Shown here piece by piece: positions 1-10,610 of a DNA stretch of 64,000 bases. The notes below the pieces were generated by a model. It did no database searches. It worked only from the letters and a program-made list of their open reading frames with translations, and had not been told where the DNA came from. Position 1 is the stretch's first letter. Each line of letters opens with the position of its first letter. The position numbers were made by a program, and so were the translations under genes. This DNA is from Hexactinellida sp. DTS-2022 (Eukaryota > Porifera > Hexactinellida): NCBI GenBank assembly GCA_028753945.1, contig JAPNXP010000002.1, forward strand, positions 9,424,001-9,488,000, given 5' to 3'.

Positions 1-650
1 TGCTCCTCCGCCTGGACAGTACTGCCTGTTGATGTGTGGCTCAATATTTAAAAAATAACACAAATTTAAGTTAAACCAAAGTGTGCTAAGACAAGCAATA
101 CACTAAGTGAACACTCTGCTCCTCCGCCTGGACTGTAGTTCCTGTTGATGTGTGGCTCAATATTAAATAAATATAGTAATTTAGTTAAACCAAAGTGTGC
201 TAAGACAAGCAATACACTAAGTGAACACTCTGCTCCTCCGCCTGGACGGTACTGCCTGTTGATGTGTGGCTCAATATTTAATAAATAAAACAAATTTAAG
301 TTAAACCAAAGTGTGCTAAGACAAGCAATACACTAAGTGAACACTCTGCTCCTCCGCCTGGACGGTAGTGCCTGTTCATGTGTCGCTCAATATTAAATAA
401 ATATAGTAATTTAGTTAAACCAAAGTGTGCTAAGACAAGCAATACACTAAGTGAACACTCTTCTCCTCCGCCTGGACGGTACTGCCTGTTGATGTGTGGC
501 TCAATATTTAATAAATAAAACAAATTTATGTTAAACCAAAGTGTGCTAAGACAAGCAATACACTAAGTGAACACTCTGCTCCTCCGCCTAGACGGTAGTG
601 TCTGTTGATGTGTGGCTCAATTTTAAATAAATATAGAAAATTTTAGTTAA
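1..650. repeat. Dimeric satellite array (114 + 116 bp units)
   Basis: Five full units and one partial unit start at 1, 117, 231, 347, 461 and 577, each opening with TGCTCCTCCGCCTGGAC or a one-base variant. Unit lengths alternate 116, 114, 116, 114, 116, so the true period is a 230-bp dimer. Odd units carry TTTAATAAATAAAACAAATT and even units TTAAATAAATATAGTAATTT in the AT-rich part. The array begins exactly at the window edge and probably continues upstream. Open frames on the minus strand only reflect the repeat period. Confidence 0.95.
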
Positions 651-2952
651 CGTCAGTGAAATTAACGCGATTTAGAGCAATTCGCATTAATTTCCTATAA
701 TAGGGTATTAATATAGGTAAATAGTAACTTCATTAGTAAGTATAGCAAAACTCGTTAGTAACTTAGAATTAACATGATTAATGCTAACTTTTGGTTAGTA
801 CGAACACAATTTTTGGAATTTTAAAATTCTTTAAATTTAAATTACACCGTTAAAACCGGCTTCGGATTAGACGAACAATTTTTGATCGTCTCTTGGTTAA
901 TCAGGAAGTTTATATCAATATCTAAAGTACTTGACCTGATCCTAATCAGTTATGAACTTTACGGGGGCTATAGCCCTCGTAGCCCCCCGTGGTCCCGCAG
1001 CCTATGCATGAGCGGCAACGAAAAATCCATTTCCGTTAACGGTATCCGGACTGGGATTACATAAATTATAATGGTAATTATTATTGATTCATCATAACTA
1101 CTTTTGATTCATAACAAGTATCTAGGAAGGCATTTCTAAGATTAACTGCACTTTTACAAATTCAAATTTCAAAATGTAACTAAATATATATAGAATTTCT
1201 AAAAATGGCTTCTAATTGACAGTAACATAGTCTAATAGTCTATAATCTTTTGTAGAAGCACTTCCCAACTTCAACTAGTTGTTGTATAAGATATAGAGTT
1301 ACTTAGAAACCTATCCAACTTGCGTTAACAATGAATTTACTTTTTTTCCTCGATTTTTTTACAGTTTTCGATTCAAAGACCACATTTCTTCAATTTATTG
1401 GGAAATTTCACACAATCTGATCCTCTATTCAATCCCAAAAAATAAATTACTCATTCTACTTCTTATTTTTTTATGATATAGTTATGTTATTGACAATGCA
1501 GTTGAGTTTGTCGCGATAACTCAATACATTTCATCAAAACTAAGCTTCTAAATCAATTTTTATTATTCTTTGAAGGCTCTCCATCCCCACCTAGCGAACT
1601 CGTTTTTAACTGTTATTTTAAAACTACATCATATAATGATTCTATGAATATTCTAAACTCAACTTGCGTGTGCATACTTTTCCCATAGCAACAATTACAA
1701 AAATAGCACTATATGGATTCCTATACAAAGCTCCATATAGTAAATTATACAGGTTACTTTACGATAATTCTGCTATGGTTGTATATTAAGTTAATATGCT
1801 TATTGATCAATTGTATAAAGTATCCTGGTAGGGAGCTATGAAGCCAGATTCCCAATTATGCTTATAACTTCCTTTATAACAGGTCATTCCTTCGGAATTT
1901 TCGAGAATTTGGATGTCAAACATTTACCATAGGCCTATTTTATTAGTGTTACATAAGTTTATGTTTTATTATTGGAAAAAGCTCTCCATAGCTCCCTACC
2001 TAATACATTTAACTATTGATTCCACTACAGTTCATAGCTCTACTATGTTCACTGTTCTTACCAACTTATATTAATTGGGGTCAGGTTTTGCTGATCCCCG
2101 AGATTTTTCTAATGAGATTTCTTCATTACGAAAACTTTGCCTGGGCATAATTTGTTTTTTATTGAATAGAATTTGCTCAAACTTTGCAGAAGCATTTAAA
2201 CATATATTATATGCAACATTCAGGAAAGACCTCGATTTTTCGAAAAATTGGGGTGTTTAGGGGTTCAGTAGGGGAGAAGAGCCTGAACGAAGCTTTTGAA
2301 AATTAAGTGTATATTTAGTTCTAATGTCTCAATAGTCACTTACTAACATTCCAATTCGATTCCAAAGTGTCTTAGTATTCCCCCGCAATATATTACTTCT
2401 AGAAAAAACTAGATAATCTCTACTCTTACTCTTACTCTACTCTTAAAATTTCAAGGATATCGGCGAAATTTGTAATTTTTGCCATATATGGAGGTGTTGA
2501 AACGTCATATTGTGACACTTATGAATGACAAAATCAAAATTAAGATTGGAGGAGAAATATTAATCTCATTGAGTGTATATTTAGAAAAAAAAAATATTCC
2601 GGTGGAATAAAAAGATTTCGGTAATTTGACCAGTCCGGACACCGTTAACAATCATTAATATTCACCCATGATTATTGTTCATATATCTTGAACATGGGGA
2701 AGATTTCAGAAAAGTCCAATTCACATGGAATAAAAGGATTTATATACTCATGTAAACGTGGTAATATGCTTACTAAAAGTAATTCTAATGTGTATTAGAA
2801 CTCATAGAACACTTTGATCAATTATATAGCATAGCGGTCTCCGGAGCATCACACTAAATCAGCTCCGAATTGTACTAAACTAACTTCATTCAATTTCAAA
2901 AATCCAATATGAGTTCATAGCGCGTTGCGCTAAATGATAAAATTGTCCCTAA
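651..2952. other. AT-rich stretch without recognisable gene
   Basis: No coding frame with splice sites or family motifs was found. A GC-richer patch lies at about 955-1020. A short inverted repeat (GGTAGGGAGCTATG at 1828 and its reverse complement near 1988-2001) brackets about 170 bp and looks like a small palindromic element. A hairpin with ACTATATGGA arms sits near 1709-1735. The rest is unique-looking, low-information DNA. Confidence 0.5.
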
Positions 2953-3655
2953 CTGTAGACTGCCTAACTGATACACATTGTAACAGGAGGAAAACAGGTC
3001 GATCAAATAATTCAAATTTCAAGAAAATTTGGATTTAGACATTTTCAGAATTTTCAGAAATTGTTGTGATGACGTAGCAAAAAAGTGAACTGCTCCACTT
3101 GCCTGGTACTTGCTTTTGTAAATTCTAAATGTTATAATTTCACTGCAGAAATACCTTAATTGCCAAAACATCAATAATGACGTCACTAAATGTCCCCTGA
3201 AGGGTATAGAGGACTGATTTTTGAAAATTTTCCACTCCAGCATAATTCCATGACATAGTAGTAATATAATTAATAATAATCTCGAAATTCAATTTCGTTG
3301 ATTAACTGTAGACTGCCTAACTCATACACGTTGTAACAGGAGGAAAACAGGTCGATCAAAAATTTCAAATTTCAAGAAAATTCGGATTCAGACATGGTTT
3401 TGTACTCTCTATCGATTTTACTGTAGACTGCCTAACTGATACACGTTGTAGCAGGAGGAAAACATGTCGATTAATTAATTCAAATTTCAAGAGAATTCGG
3501 ATTTAGACATTGTTTTGTAGTCTCTATCGATTTCATTCAAAAAATCAAAATTTTCAGAAATTGTTATGATGACGTAGCATAAAAGTGAACTGCTCCACTT
3601 ACCTGCCACTTGCTTTTATAAATTCTAAATGTTATAATTTCACCGTAGAAATACC
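2953..3655. repeat. Dispersed repeat, three local copies (GACTGCCTAAC family)
   Basis: The motif CTGTAGACTGCCTAACTGAT recurs (with variants) at about 2954, 3305 and 3421, each followed by an AACAGGAGGAAAACA-like stretch. The first and third copies share a downstream part containing GATGACGTAGCA and GTGAACTGCTCCACTT. More diverged relatives occur at 12396-12680 and 41748-42110. A segment at 3175-3245 containing TGACGTCACTAAATG also matches sequence inside the family 4 TTAA elements (for example 34430-34480), so this may be a decayed internal part of that family. Confidence 0.7.
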
Positions 3656-3688
3656 CAAAAGGAGATATTAGACTAACTAATATCTATA

Positions 3689-4432
3689 CAGGTATCCCTC
3701 TTTTTACGCGGTAGATGCGTTCCTTGAAAAGCCCGCGTAAAACGAAATCGCGTAAAAAAAACGGTTCATTCTCATAGTAACACATGTTAAACCAATAGAT
3801 GCGTTTCCAAATATTATAAACATTGAATAAAATTTTAAATACCTAGTGTTTAAACACTAAAATCCAACATCCGGACCTCTCAGATAGCCAAGGTTTCCGT
3901 GTGTATGTTAATCCCATGGGAATTCCCATAGGATTCCAATATCGTTTTGAATGGAAATTTTTAACCTATGGGAATCCTGATAGAAACCAACTTGTGAGAA
4001 TACTTGGGAATTCCCACAGAAGCGGAATTGTGTTGTGAAGGGAATTAAAATTCCCTTCACATCGCAACCCTACACCTTCGGTAACTCCCACAACCGGGTA
4101 TCTCTAGTGTGAATAGTGATGCAAATATGTATTCATTTGACCAATAATATATTTAGATGAACTTACTATACGACAAATACATATCCCTAACTATCTACTA
4201 TCTCTAAATCATCATTTTTGTTTTTTTTTGTAAATGTAGAACCGCTTTGTTACAACTAAATCTTAAAAAATATCGAAAATATCCATAAAAAAGACAATTA
4301 AATGTATGAAAATCATAGATAAACCGCGTGAAACGAGTTGAGGATCGCGGAAAAAAAGTTTTGGTCATAAAAATTTGTTCCGCGGAAAACGAAAACGCTT
4401 AAAAAAAAACCGCGTAAAACGAGGTATTACTG
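3689..4432 (+). mobile_element. Tc1/mariner-type non-autonomous element, CGCGTAAAA family
   Basis: Left end CAGGTATCCCTCTTTTTACG and right end (reverse complement) CAGTAATACCTCGTTTTACG are related terminal inverted repeats, and both are flanked by TA (3687-3688 and 4433-4434). TA duplication with CAG-starting ends is typical of Tc1/mariner. The 744-bp body has no transposase. A second, inverted copy is at 44726-45304. Confidence 0.75.
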
Positions 4433-4434
4433 TA

Positions 4435-4660
4435 TCTCTAAATCATCATTTTTGTTTTTTTGGAAATGTAGAACCGCTTTGTTACCACTAAATCTTAAAA
4501 ATTATCGAAAATATCCATAAAAAAGAGAATTAATTGTATGAAAATCATAGAAAAACCGCGTAAACGAGTTGAGAATCGCGTAAAAAAGTTTTGGACATAA
4601 AAAATTGTTCCGCGTAAAACGAAAACGCGTAAAAAAACCGCGTAAAACGAGGTATTACTG
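4435..4660 (+). mobile_element. Duplicated right end of the CGCGTAAAA element
   Basis: This repeats the last about 230 bp of the preceding element almost base for base, ending in GAGGTATTACTG followed by TA. It abuts the complete copy with no gap. It could be a 5'-truncated second insertion or an unequal-exchange duplication of the element end. Confidence 0.75.
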
Positions 4661-5029
4661 TATAGTATATTTGGTTTGACTAATACAGAGTTGTGATAGA
4701 TATTTCTCAAATATATGCATTTTTTCGTATTCCATGGTTAATCAAATACAAATCAGTCGATTTTTTTACAATGATGTATCTTTCGTTTAGTGAATCGGAT
4801 TTGTTCTATTTTTGAGATCTGATGACTAATACGATAGTCGCCATTGTTCAAGTTTAGAAACAAAGGATTACTTACATGTTAAGGCTTCCGACCTTCTGGA
4901 ATATGGCCACAGGACCCCTATTTTTTTATGTTAAAATCCATTAGATTATTGTATTTTGCTATATAATCAAAACAAAGTTTGACTCTCTGGCTCATATAGT
5001 TTCCAAGTGACAGCAGGGTATGTGAATTT

Positions 5030-5440
5030 GGAACTAAATGACAAATGATTGTATTTAACATTAATTGAGAATTTTCTATTCGCTTTCATTTTCCGGAAAA
5101 TTGGGTAGTTATCAATGCGATGTTAGTGCCTATATAGTTAGTACTAACTAGCTACCTGAACGTAAGAGAGCGTTTTAATCGATATCGTGTTTACTTTCAA
5201 CACTGTCGGAATGATAAGTTGGAATTTTTCACCTCTGAAAAAAATTCCACAAAGTCATTGGTGTAGTATTGAAAGTAAACACGATATCAATTAAAACTCT
5301 CTATTACGTTTAGGTAGCTAGTTAGTAATAACTATATAGTCACTAACATCGCATTGATAACTACCAAATTTTCCAGGAAATGAAAGTGAATAGAAAATTC
5401 TCAATTAATGTTAAACACAATGATTCGTCATTTAGTTCCA
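5030..5440. mobile_element. Long palindromic element with arms of about 180 bp
   Basis: 5030-5210 is nearly the reverse complement of 5262-5440, including blocks such as GTAGTTATCAATGCGATGTT and ACACGATATC. About 50 bp of non-paired sequence separates the arms. No open frame of note. A diverged relative lies at about 18281-18490 and shares GGGTAGTTATCAATGCGA and the flanking TTTGACTCTCT.GCTCA sequence. The form suits a foldback or palindromic miniature element; the superfamily is unknown. Confidence 0.8.
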
Positions 5441-6677
5441 TATTAAGCATCGCTCATCATTCAATATAAATCCCAAATAGGTGCTCTATTGGGTAATGGG
5501 TATTCTGGAGTTATAGCTAAGAACATTCTCATAACCACAATTAGAGTGAGCTGTGAATTGGTTAATGGCAGAGCAATACAAGATTGGGAAAAACTATAAC
5601 TTTTGAAATTTTGTGTGCTAAGTTTATCATCCTTTCCAATTGTTGAACTCCATCGCTCAAGCAATTTACAAACTAATTCAAGAAACCCAAACGCTATGAT
5701 GTCTAGAATACTCTTCATTCAAACGCACATGTTTAAGATGAGTATTTATCGTTGAATACGCCAAGTGGTAGATAAATTTCAGAACTAAACTTGTGGACCA
5801 ACATACATTACTGAGGTAGTGAGCTTACTTTATAGTAGAAAGTCGTTCTTCTTTGTACAATAATCGAATATCACTAAACTTAGCTTCATTCAGTTTAGTA
5901 GTCAAATGAGTGAAGGATAGAGTAACGTAACATCAATGATTCAATGTCCAAGTTTAGCCAATTGTTTCTTATCAACTTTATTGTGTCCAATGAAACAATA
6001 TATAGAGCTCTCTCTGGACAAGTTGGGTGTGGAACTTGAGGAAGTAATGTATTCTTCCGCTCTAAGGTTGTGGATACAAATAATATCTTGCATTCATGGA
6101 GATATCAGTCCATGGAGAGCTCTACTCCATTTGGCTTTGATATCACGTGAAACTTAGGCAATCTGAAAACAGTGGTACTAAGGTAACCTCTGTAATTTGT
6201 CTTCCAAATACAGAACGTGTGCTAAGCACAACAACGCGTTTGACTCATATAAACTAGTTAATATAGAAAAAGTAAAGAAATAAGGAGTAAATGCATAAAA
6301 GAATTGGGTAACAATTATCGCTTACAAAATCCCGTACAAAATTTACATTCATACACATAGTACAAAAACAAATATATATATACTTAAATATAGTTTCAAT
6401 GTTTATGGGTCATTAATAATACCTTAAATCTAGATACTTAAAATACATTTCCAGTCCATTTTTAGTGTCGAATCCAGGGAAAAACAACATAATTCATGTG
6501 TAAAGTTCATAACCTATTGTAATAGGCAAAAATATCGAATGCACTTCTAGTTCGTCCATGGTCCAATTTTTTATTGTCGTTTCCAGTCCTTATCTATAGT
6601 AGTTCATGCTTCCAGTTAATTCTTGGAAAAAAAATAATTATAATAATATACTTTATTTGCAAAATAGTTTTTATTAC
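5441..6677. other. Stretch with weak coding hints only
   Basis: On the minus strand, 5461-5718 is open for 85 codons and ends with the peptide ITPEYPLPNRAPIWDLY, which looks protein-like, but I recognise no family and see no convincing splice pair. Part of 5990-6160 is open in both directions. It may hold further exons of the gene suggested by the exon at 6678-6791, but nothing here is firm. Confidence 0.3.
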
Positions 6678-6791
6678 CTCTTCCTTTTCTCCCCATGCAG
6701 AGGGATAGGAATCTTTAAACTCTTCCAATTCATTCAGAAAAGAGGCAATCTTTTCTTTCATTATTACTAATTTCTCCTCACCTTCTTCAAT
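6678..6791 (-). CDS. Isolated 38-codon exon, acidic and helix-rich
   Basis: On the minus strand an acceptor (TTTTCATGTAG) is followed by exactly 114 nt of open frame and then a donor (GAG|GTAATA). It encodes 38 residues, starting IEEGEEKLVIMKEK and ending YPSAWGEKEE, with the composition of a charged helix or coiled coil. Both boundaries are phase 0. Downstream on the same strand, TTTTCCAAG|AATTAA could be the acceptor of a last exon adding one residue and a stop, with AATAAA-like sequence beyond. Upstream exons would be beyond the repeat at 6840-8460, which would then lie in an intron. I do not recognise the protein. Confidence 0.45.
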
Positions 6792-6839
6792 CTACATGAA
6801 AATACACTGAACCCAATTTTTTATTTATTGGCCAATTAC

Positions 6840-8460
6840 TGCAAAAGGACCATAACAAACGTTTGTACATGGTCTTGAGTCTCTTCCAACCGTATTTTCA
6901 GAGTAATAGGCTATTTAGTACAGCGAATCACTGGTTTCACCACTTTGAACGATTCCTTGACTGAATTCCTCAACATTGGTTGGATTGGTGGTAACCTTAC
7001 TTTATCCAAGCAATCAATAACGAAGATAAACCACAATTGATCAAAAAAATAGTAAAAAAGTGAAAATTTGAAACTTTATGGATATAATCCCATTTGAGGG
7101 TACGTTTTCTTGCCAATTTTTTTCTCAGATACCCGAGGTGCTAGAATCAAAATATACGTCTCAAAATACTCGTAATATCCGACTTCCTATCCATCAGTAA
7201 TACATTTCGTGACCCCAAACCGCACAGTTTTCAAAATGATCCATATATGGGCATGTAATGTGCCCATTTTTGATGACGCAGCAAATTTCCAATCTCCTAA
7301 AATTTAAACTCTAGAGCAGGGGTCGGCAACTCCCGGCCCGCGGGCCAGATCTGGCCCGCGAGGCGAAATGTTCCGGCCCGCTGCTCTCTATAAATATGCT
7401 CATCATGACCTCCGATTTGTTCATTCAAATAAATCCAAATACAGTACACCCTAGTCCCTAGCTATCCGGAAGAGAGGTGTTCCGATTTAAAAAAATTCTG
7501 TTCCTATTTGTGAATTTGTATGGAATAGTCAACTAATATGATTATATAAGCTTCTATAAATGAGATCCTGAATTCTTGATAATCCAAACCATACAGTCCA
7601 GAGCTTTTAAATCCTAACTAAACAGTTAACATGGTAGGTTGGATGCCGGGTATAAGCACATCATCGGGAACTGCACTTAATGTGCTTATAACTGGCATGT
7701 TCTTATAACTGACATAAATTATATAGGGTAAATGTCAACCGTTTTCCAAATAGTGTTCTTAGATCCGATATGTTCTTATAACCGGTGTGCTTATATTCGA
7801 CATCTAATGTACTACCCAAATACTTCTCTAAGACATTTTTTCACAATTCCAATGTAATGTTCAAAAAAATTCCAAATTTTACGAATTATAATTTTGGATC
7901 TGCTGTTCGGACTAGCGAGGTTCGGAAGAGGGAGGGTGAACAATATTTTTATAAATTATAGTGTGGTAACATTATTGTTATATGTCAATTCAAATTTTCT
8001 CATTATCAACAATTCTACAATGGAACAATTCGATGTAAGACTAAAGGATGGTAAATCGCTTGGCCCGACTAATGCGGTAAATTAATCAATCTGGCCCGTA
8101 GGTTCAAAAGGTTGCCGACCCCTGCTCTAGAGCTAAGCTCTAACCATCTATTCATATCAATATCCCATGGCAAACACACTGGAAGAAAAAATGAGACAAT
8201 TATCCAAATGGTCACAATCTTATAAATTCACATGCCCATATAAGGTGTCATTTCAGTGATGCGACCATAAACTTTGAAATTAAATAATATGCGATTGCTT
8301 AGCTCTAACTTCCTAGAAATATCAATAATCCATTTGAAGTCCGAAAGAAAAGTTTAATATGCTATAAAACAATTTTCTAGATGATTGCAACTGGTCAGTA
8401 CCATTTTTCTATGACTATTTGCATTGACCTGAAGCCTGACTAAATGCCCGACTCTATTGA
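6840..8460 (-). repeat. Large dispersed repeat X, copy 1 (hAT element inside)
   Basis: Excluding the insertion at 7317-8124, this is the reverse complement of 9740-10610 at moderate identity. Shared blocks include ATATGGGCAT-type sequence next to GATGACGCAGCAAATTT and the GAGCTAAGCTCT inverted motif. Other diverged members lie at about 20460-21060, 43860-44110 and perhaps 11700-11870, 23270-23340 and 37350-37630. No terminal repeats were identified. The segment 8376-8455 matches the exon-like part of copy 2 but carries stops. Confidence 0.6.
7317..8124 (+). mobile_element. hAT-type non-autonomous element with 8-bp target duplication
   Basis: The left end CAGGGGTCGGCAACTCCCGG and the right end (reverse complement CAGGGGTCGGCAACCTTTTG) are terminal inverted repeats of a type common in animal hAT elements. 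The 8-bp duplication CTCTAGAG flanks it at 7309-7316 and 8125-8132. The uninterrupted site is preserved in the sister repeat at 10077-10084, where CTCTAGAG occurs once. The 808-bp interior has no transposase; the 63-codon frame near its right end shows no known motif. Confidence 0.92.
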
Positions 8461-8933
8461 GAAAGATATAATAGATTAACAATCAAAAATATTTATACAC
8501 GATAAATGATACTTATCGGTGTCCACGCACAGGAATGTTTAATCTCTCACAAGCTTATCGAATTGGCTTATATAACATCAATCGTATAATTGGAACAACC
8601 CTGGAAAGGCATAGGTTATATGTTATTAATTGGCTTCCAGAACAAATTCTTGTGGCTAAGAATAGAGACTATCAATGCTAGCGTAAAGTGCGTCTATCCT
8701 GTATAACATACTTTATATGTTTTCGGAAACTACATTGTACAATGTTCTAGAATGTTCTAAATCAATATCCTACATGACTACATCTATTATGCCAACTCTT
8801 TCCGTTGCCTCAACTCATTTAGCGATTAATGACCTCTATCAGCCAATATTTAATTTTGAAGGCTCCGGATTAAAAGTATGTCGATATTTTCGTGAAGTTT
8901 AATATTTTTGGGCTCTATTTCTGTGTTAATTGC
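8461..8933. other. No gene recognised
   Basis: AT-rich sequence between repeat X copy 1 and the first family 1 element. A 61-codon open frame at 8717-8902 shows no recognisable motif. Nothing else seen. Confidence 0.4.
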
Positions 8934-9661
8934 TTAAGGTTAAATTACCCCACGGGAATGAAATCTCTTGTATTAATCTGTAATTGTTAGAAATAGATCA
9001 AGGTACGATACAAAGCAATAAACAAAAAAGAAAATGTCTCAATATATTATACTTTTTATTTTTTGTCGGTTTCAATATTTGGCTAATACAAATCTCCCAT
9101 AGGGCGATTTCAAAAAGTGGTAGTCGATATTATAGTGTAATTTGGCAATGCGGCCATCAATGTTTGTTATCAGAATCAATATTGAAAGATTATAAGCGTA
9201 CGGAGTTGGTAGTCGGTTTACATTTTTGAATTATGACTCTGAAATTATTTTTCAAACATTTTATCAAATATCTCATAAAAAACATGACCTTTTTAATGAT
9301 TTCTTTAGTTCAAAAGGTCGCAACTTTTTTTATTTAGGTCAAATCAAAATTCTAAACCAGTCACCTACAGCATATAACGATGATCTATGTGATATATCGC
9401 ACATAATATGTCTTTAGCTAATAATGATCTTGAGATCGACACACTTATCAGGTGGAGTCTGAAGAAATCCCCCTATGGGACTTTTGTATTACCATAAAAC
9501 TGCACGCCCCATAAAATCGAATTTATTCAAAATAATTCGATTTCGTTTTCAGTTTCGATATAGCTATAATGTCTTCTATTATATATGTGAAAATTAAACA
9601 TCTTACTTCAAAACGAAATTTATGTGTTTTTTTACATGAATCTGCCGTAATTTAACCTTAA
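8934..9661 (+). mobile_element. TTAA element family 1, copy A
   Basis: Bounded by TTAA at 8934-8937 and 9658-9661, with terminal inverted repeats GGTTAAATTAC / GTAATTTAACC. TTAA duplications are known for piggyBac and Sola3 elements; no transposase is present here, so the assignment is open. Two short frames overlap by ATGA (8984-9229, 81 codons; 9226-9417, 63 codons) and recur in copy D at the same place, but I recognise no domain. Subterminal blocks around 9087-9105 and 9464-9480 form an inner inverted repeat built on CCCATAGGG. Confidence 0.88.
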
Positions 9662-9739
9662 TTTCGGTGAAAAAAAATCAAGAGATTTTGAGATAAGTAC
9701 TATTTGTTGTGTATAATTTTTTTATCTTAATCGATTGTA

Positions 9740-10610
9740 TCATTCTAAAAAAAGTCCTGCATTTACTCCGGCACCTGGTCTTTCAAAATATTCCCAGAAA
9801 AATGGCACGGAGTGGTTGTAGTCATCTGGAAAATTGTTTTATAGGATATTGAACTTTACCAAATACCTTGAAATAGATTATTGATAACTCTAGGAACTTA
9901 CAGCTAAGCTCTCGCATATTTATTAATTTCGAGGTTTATGGTCACATCACTCAAATGACACATCCATATTTGGGCATGGGAATTTGTAGACCAGTAACCA
10001 TTTGGTCACTTGTCTCTTTAGTTCTTCCAATGAGTTTGTGATGGGTTATTGATGTGAATAGAAGTTTAGAGCTAAGCTCTAGAGTTTGTACTTTAGGAGA
10101 GAAGAAATTTGCAGCGTCATCAAAAATGGTCACATTGTATGCCCATATAGGGATGATTTTGAAAACGGTGCGTGTTGAGGTCACGAAATGTATTATTGAC
10201 GGATAGGAAGTCAGGTATTGCGAGAATTTTGATACGTAATTAGTGATTCTAGCACCTCGGGTGTCTGAGAAAGAAAATTGAGAAGAAAACGTACCCTCTA
10301 ATGTGATTATAGGCCATAAAAGTTTAAATATTCACTTTTTAAATAATTTTTTGATCAATTGTTGATTATATTCGTCAGTGATTGCTTGAATAGAGTAATG
10401 ATACCACCAATCCTACCATTGTTGAGGAATACAGTACTGATATTCGTTAAAAGTGGTGAAACCAGTGATCCGCTGTACAAAATTGATCATAACATAGAAA
10501 ATACGCTTGTAAAAGTCTCAAAACCATGTACGAATGTTAGATATGGTCGTTTTATCTTGCTAGTACCAACAAAGAAAAATCGGATTATGTTATGTTTTTA
10601 ACGTAATTTC
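9740..10610 (+). repeat. Large dispersed repeat X, copy 2 (with exon-like segment)
   Basis: Homologous to copy 1 in inverted orientation, and lacking the hAT insertion. At its left edge, minus strand 9740-9825, an acceptor (ATTTTCCAG) opens a frame containing HSVPFFWEYFERPGAGVNAG and ending in TGA. The matching part of copy 1 (8376-8455) has the same acceptor position and VPFF but two stops. On the plus strand 10359-10601 is open for 80 codons; the equivalent in copy 1 is broken. It could be a repeat carrying decayed exons or chance openness. Confidence 0.5.

Noticed and set aside
66..523. Two 75-codon minus-strand frames in the satellite
   Set aside because: They exist only because one 230-bp repeat period is free of stops; identical shadows recur with the repeat.
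5461..5718. 85-codon minus-strand ORF ending ITPEYPLPNRAPIWDLY
   Set aside because: Protein-like in places, but no family, no splice pair and no link to the exon at 6678 could be shown.
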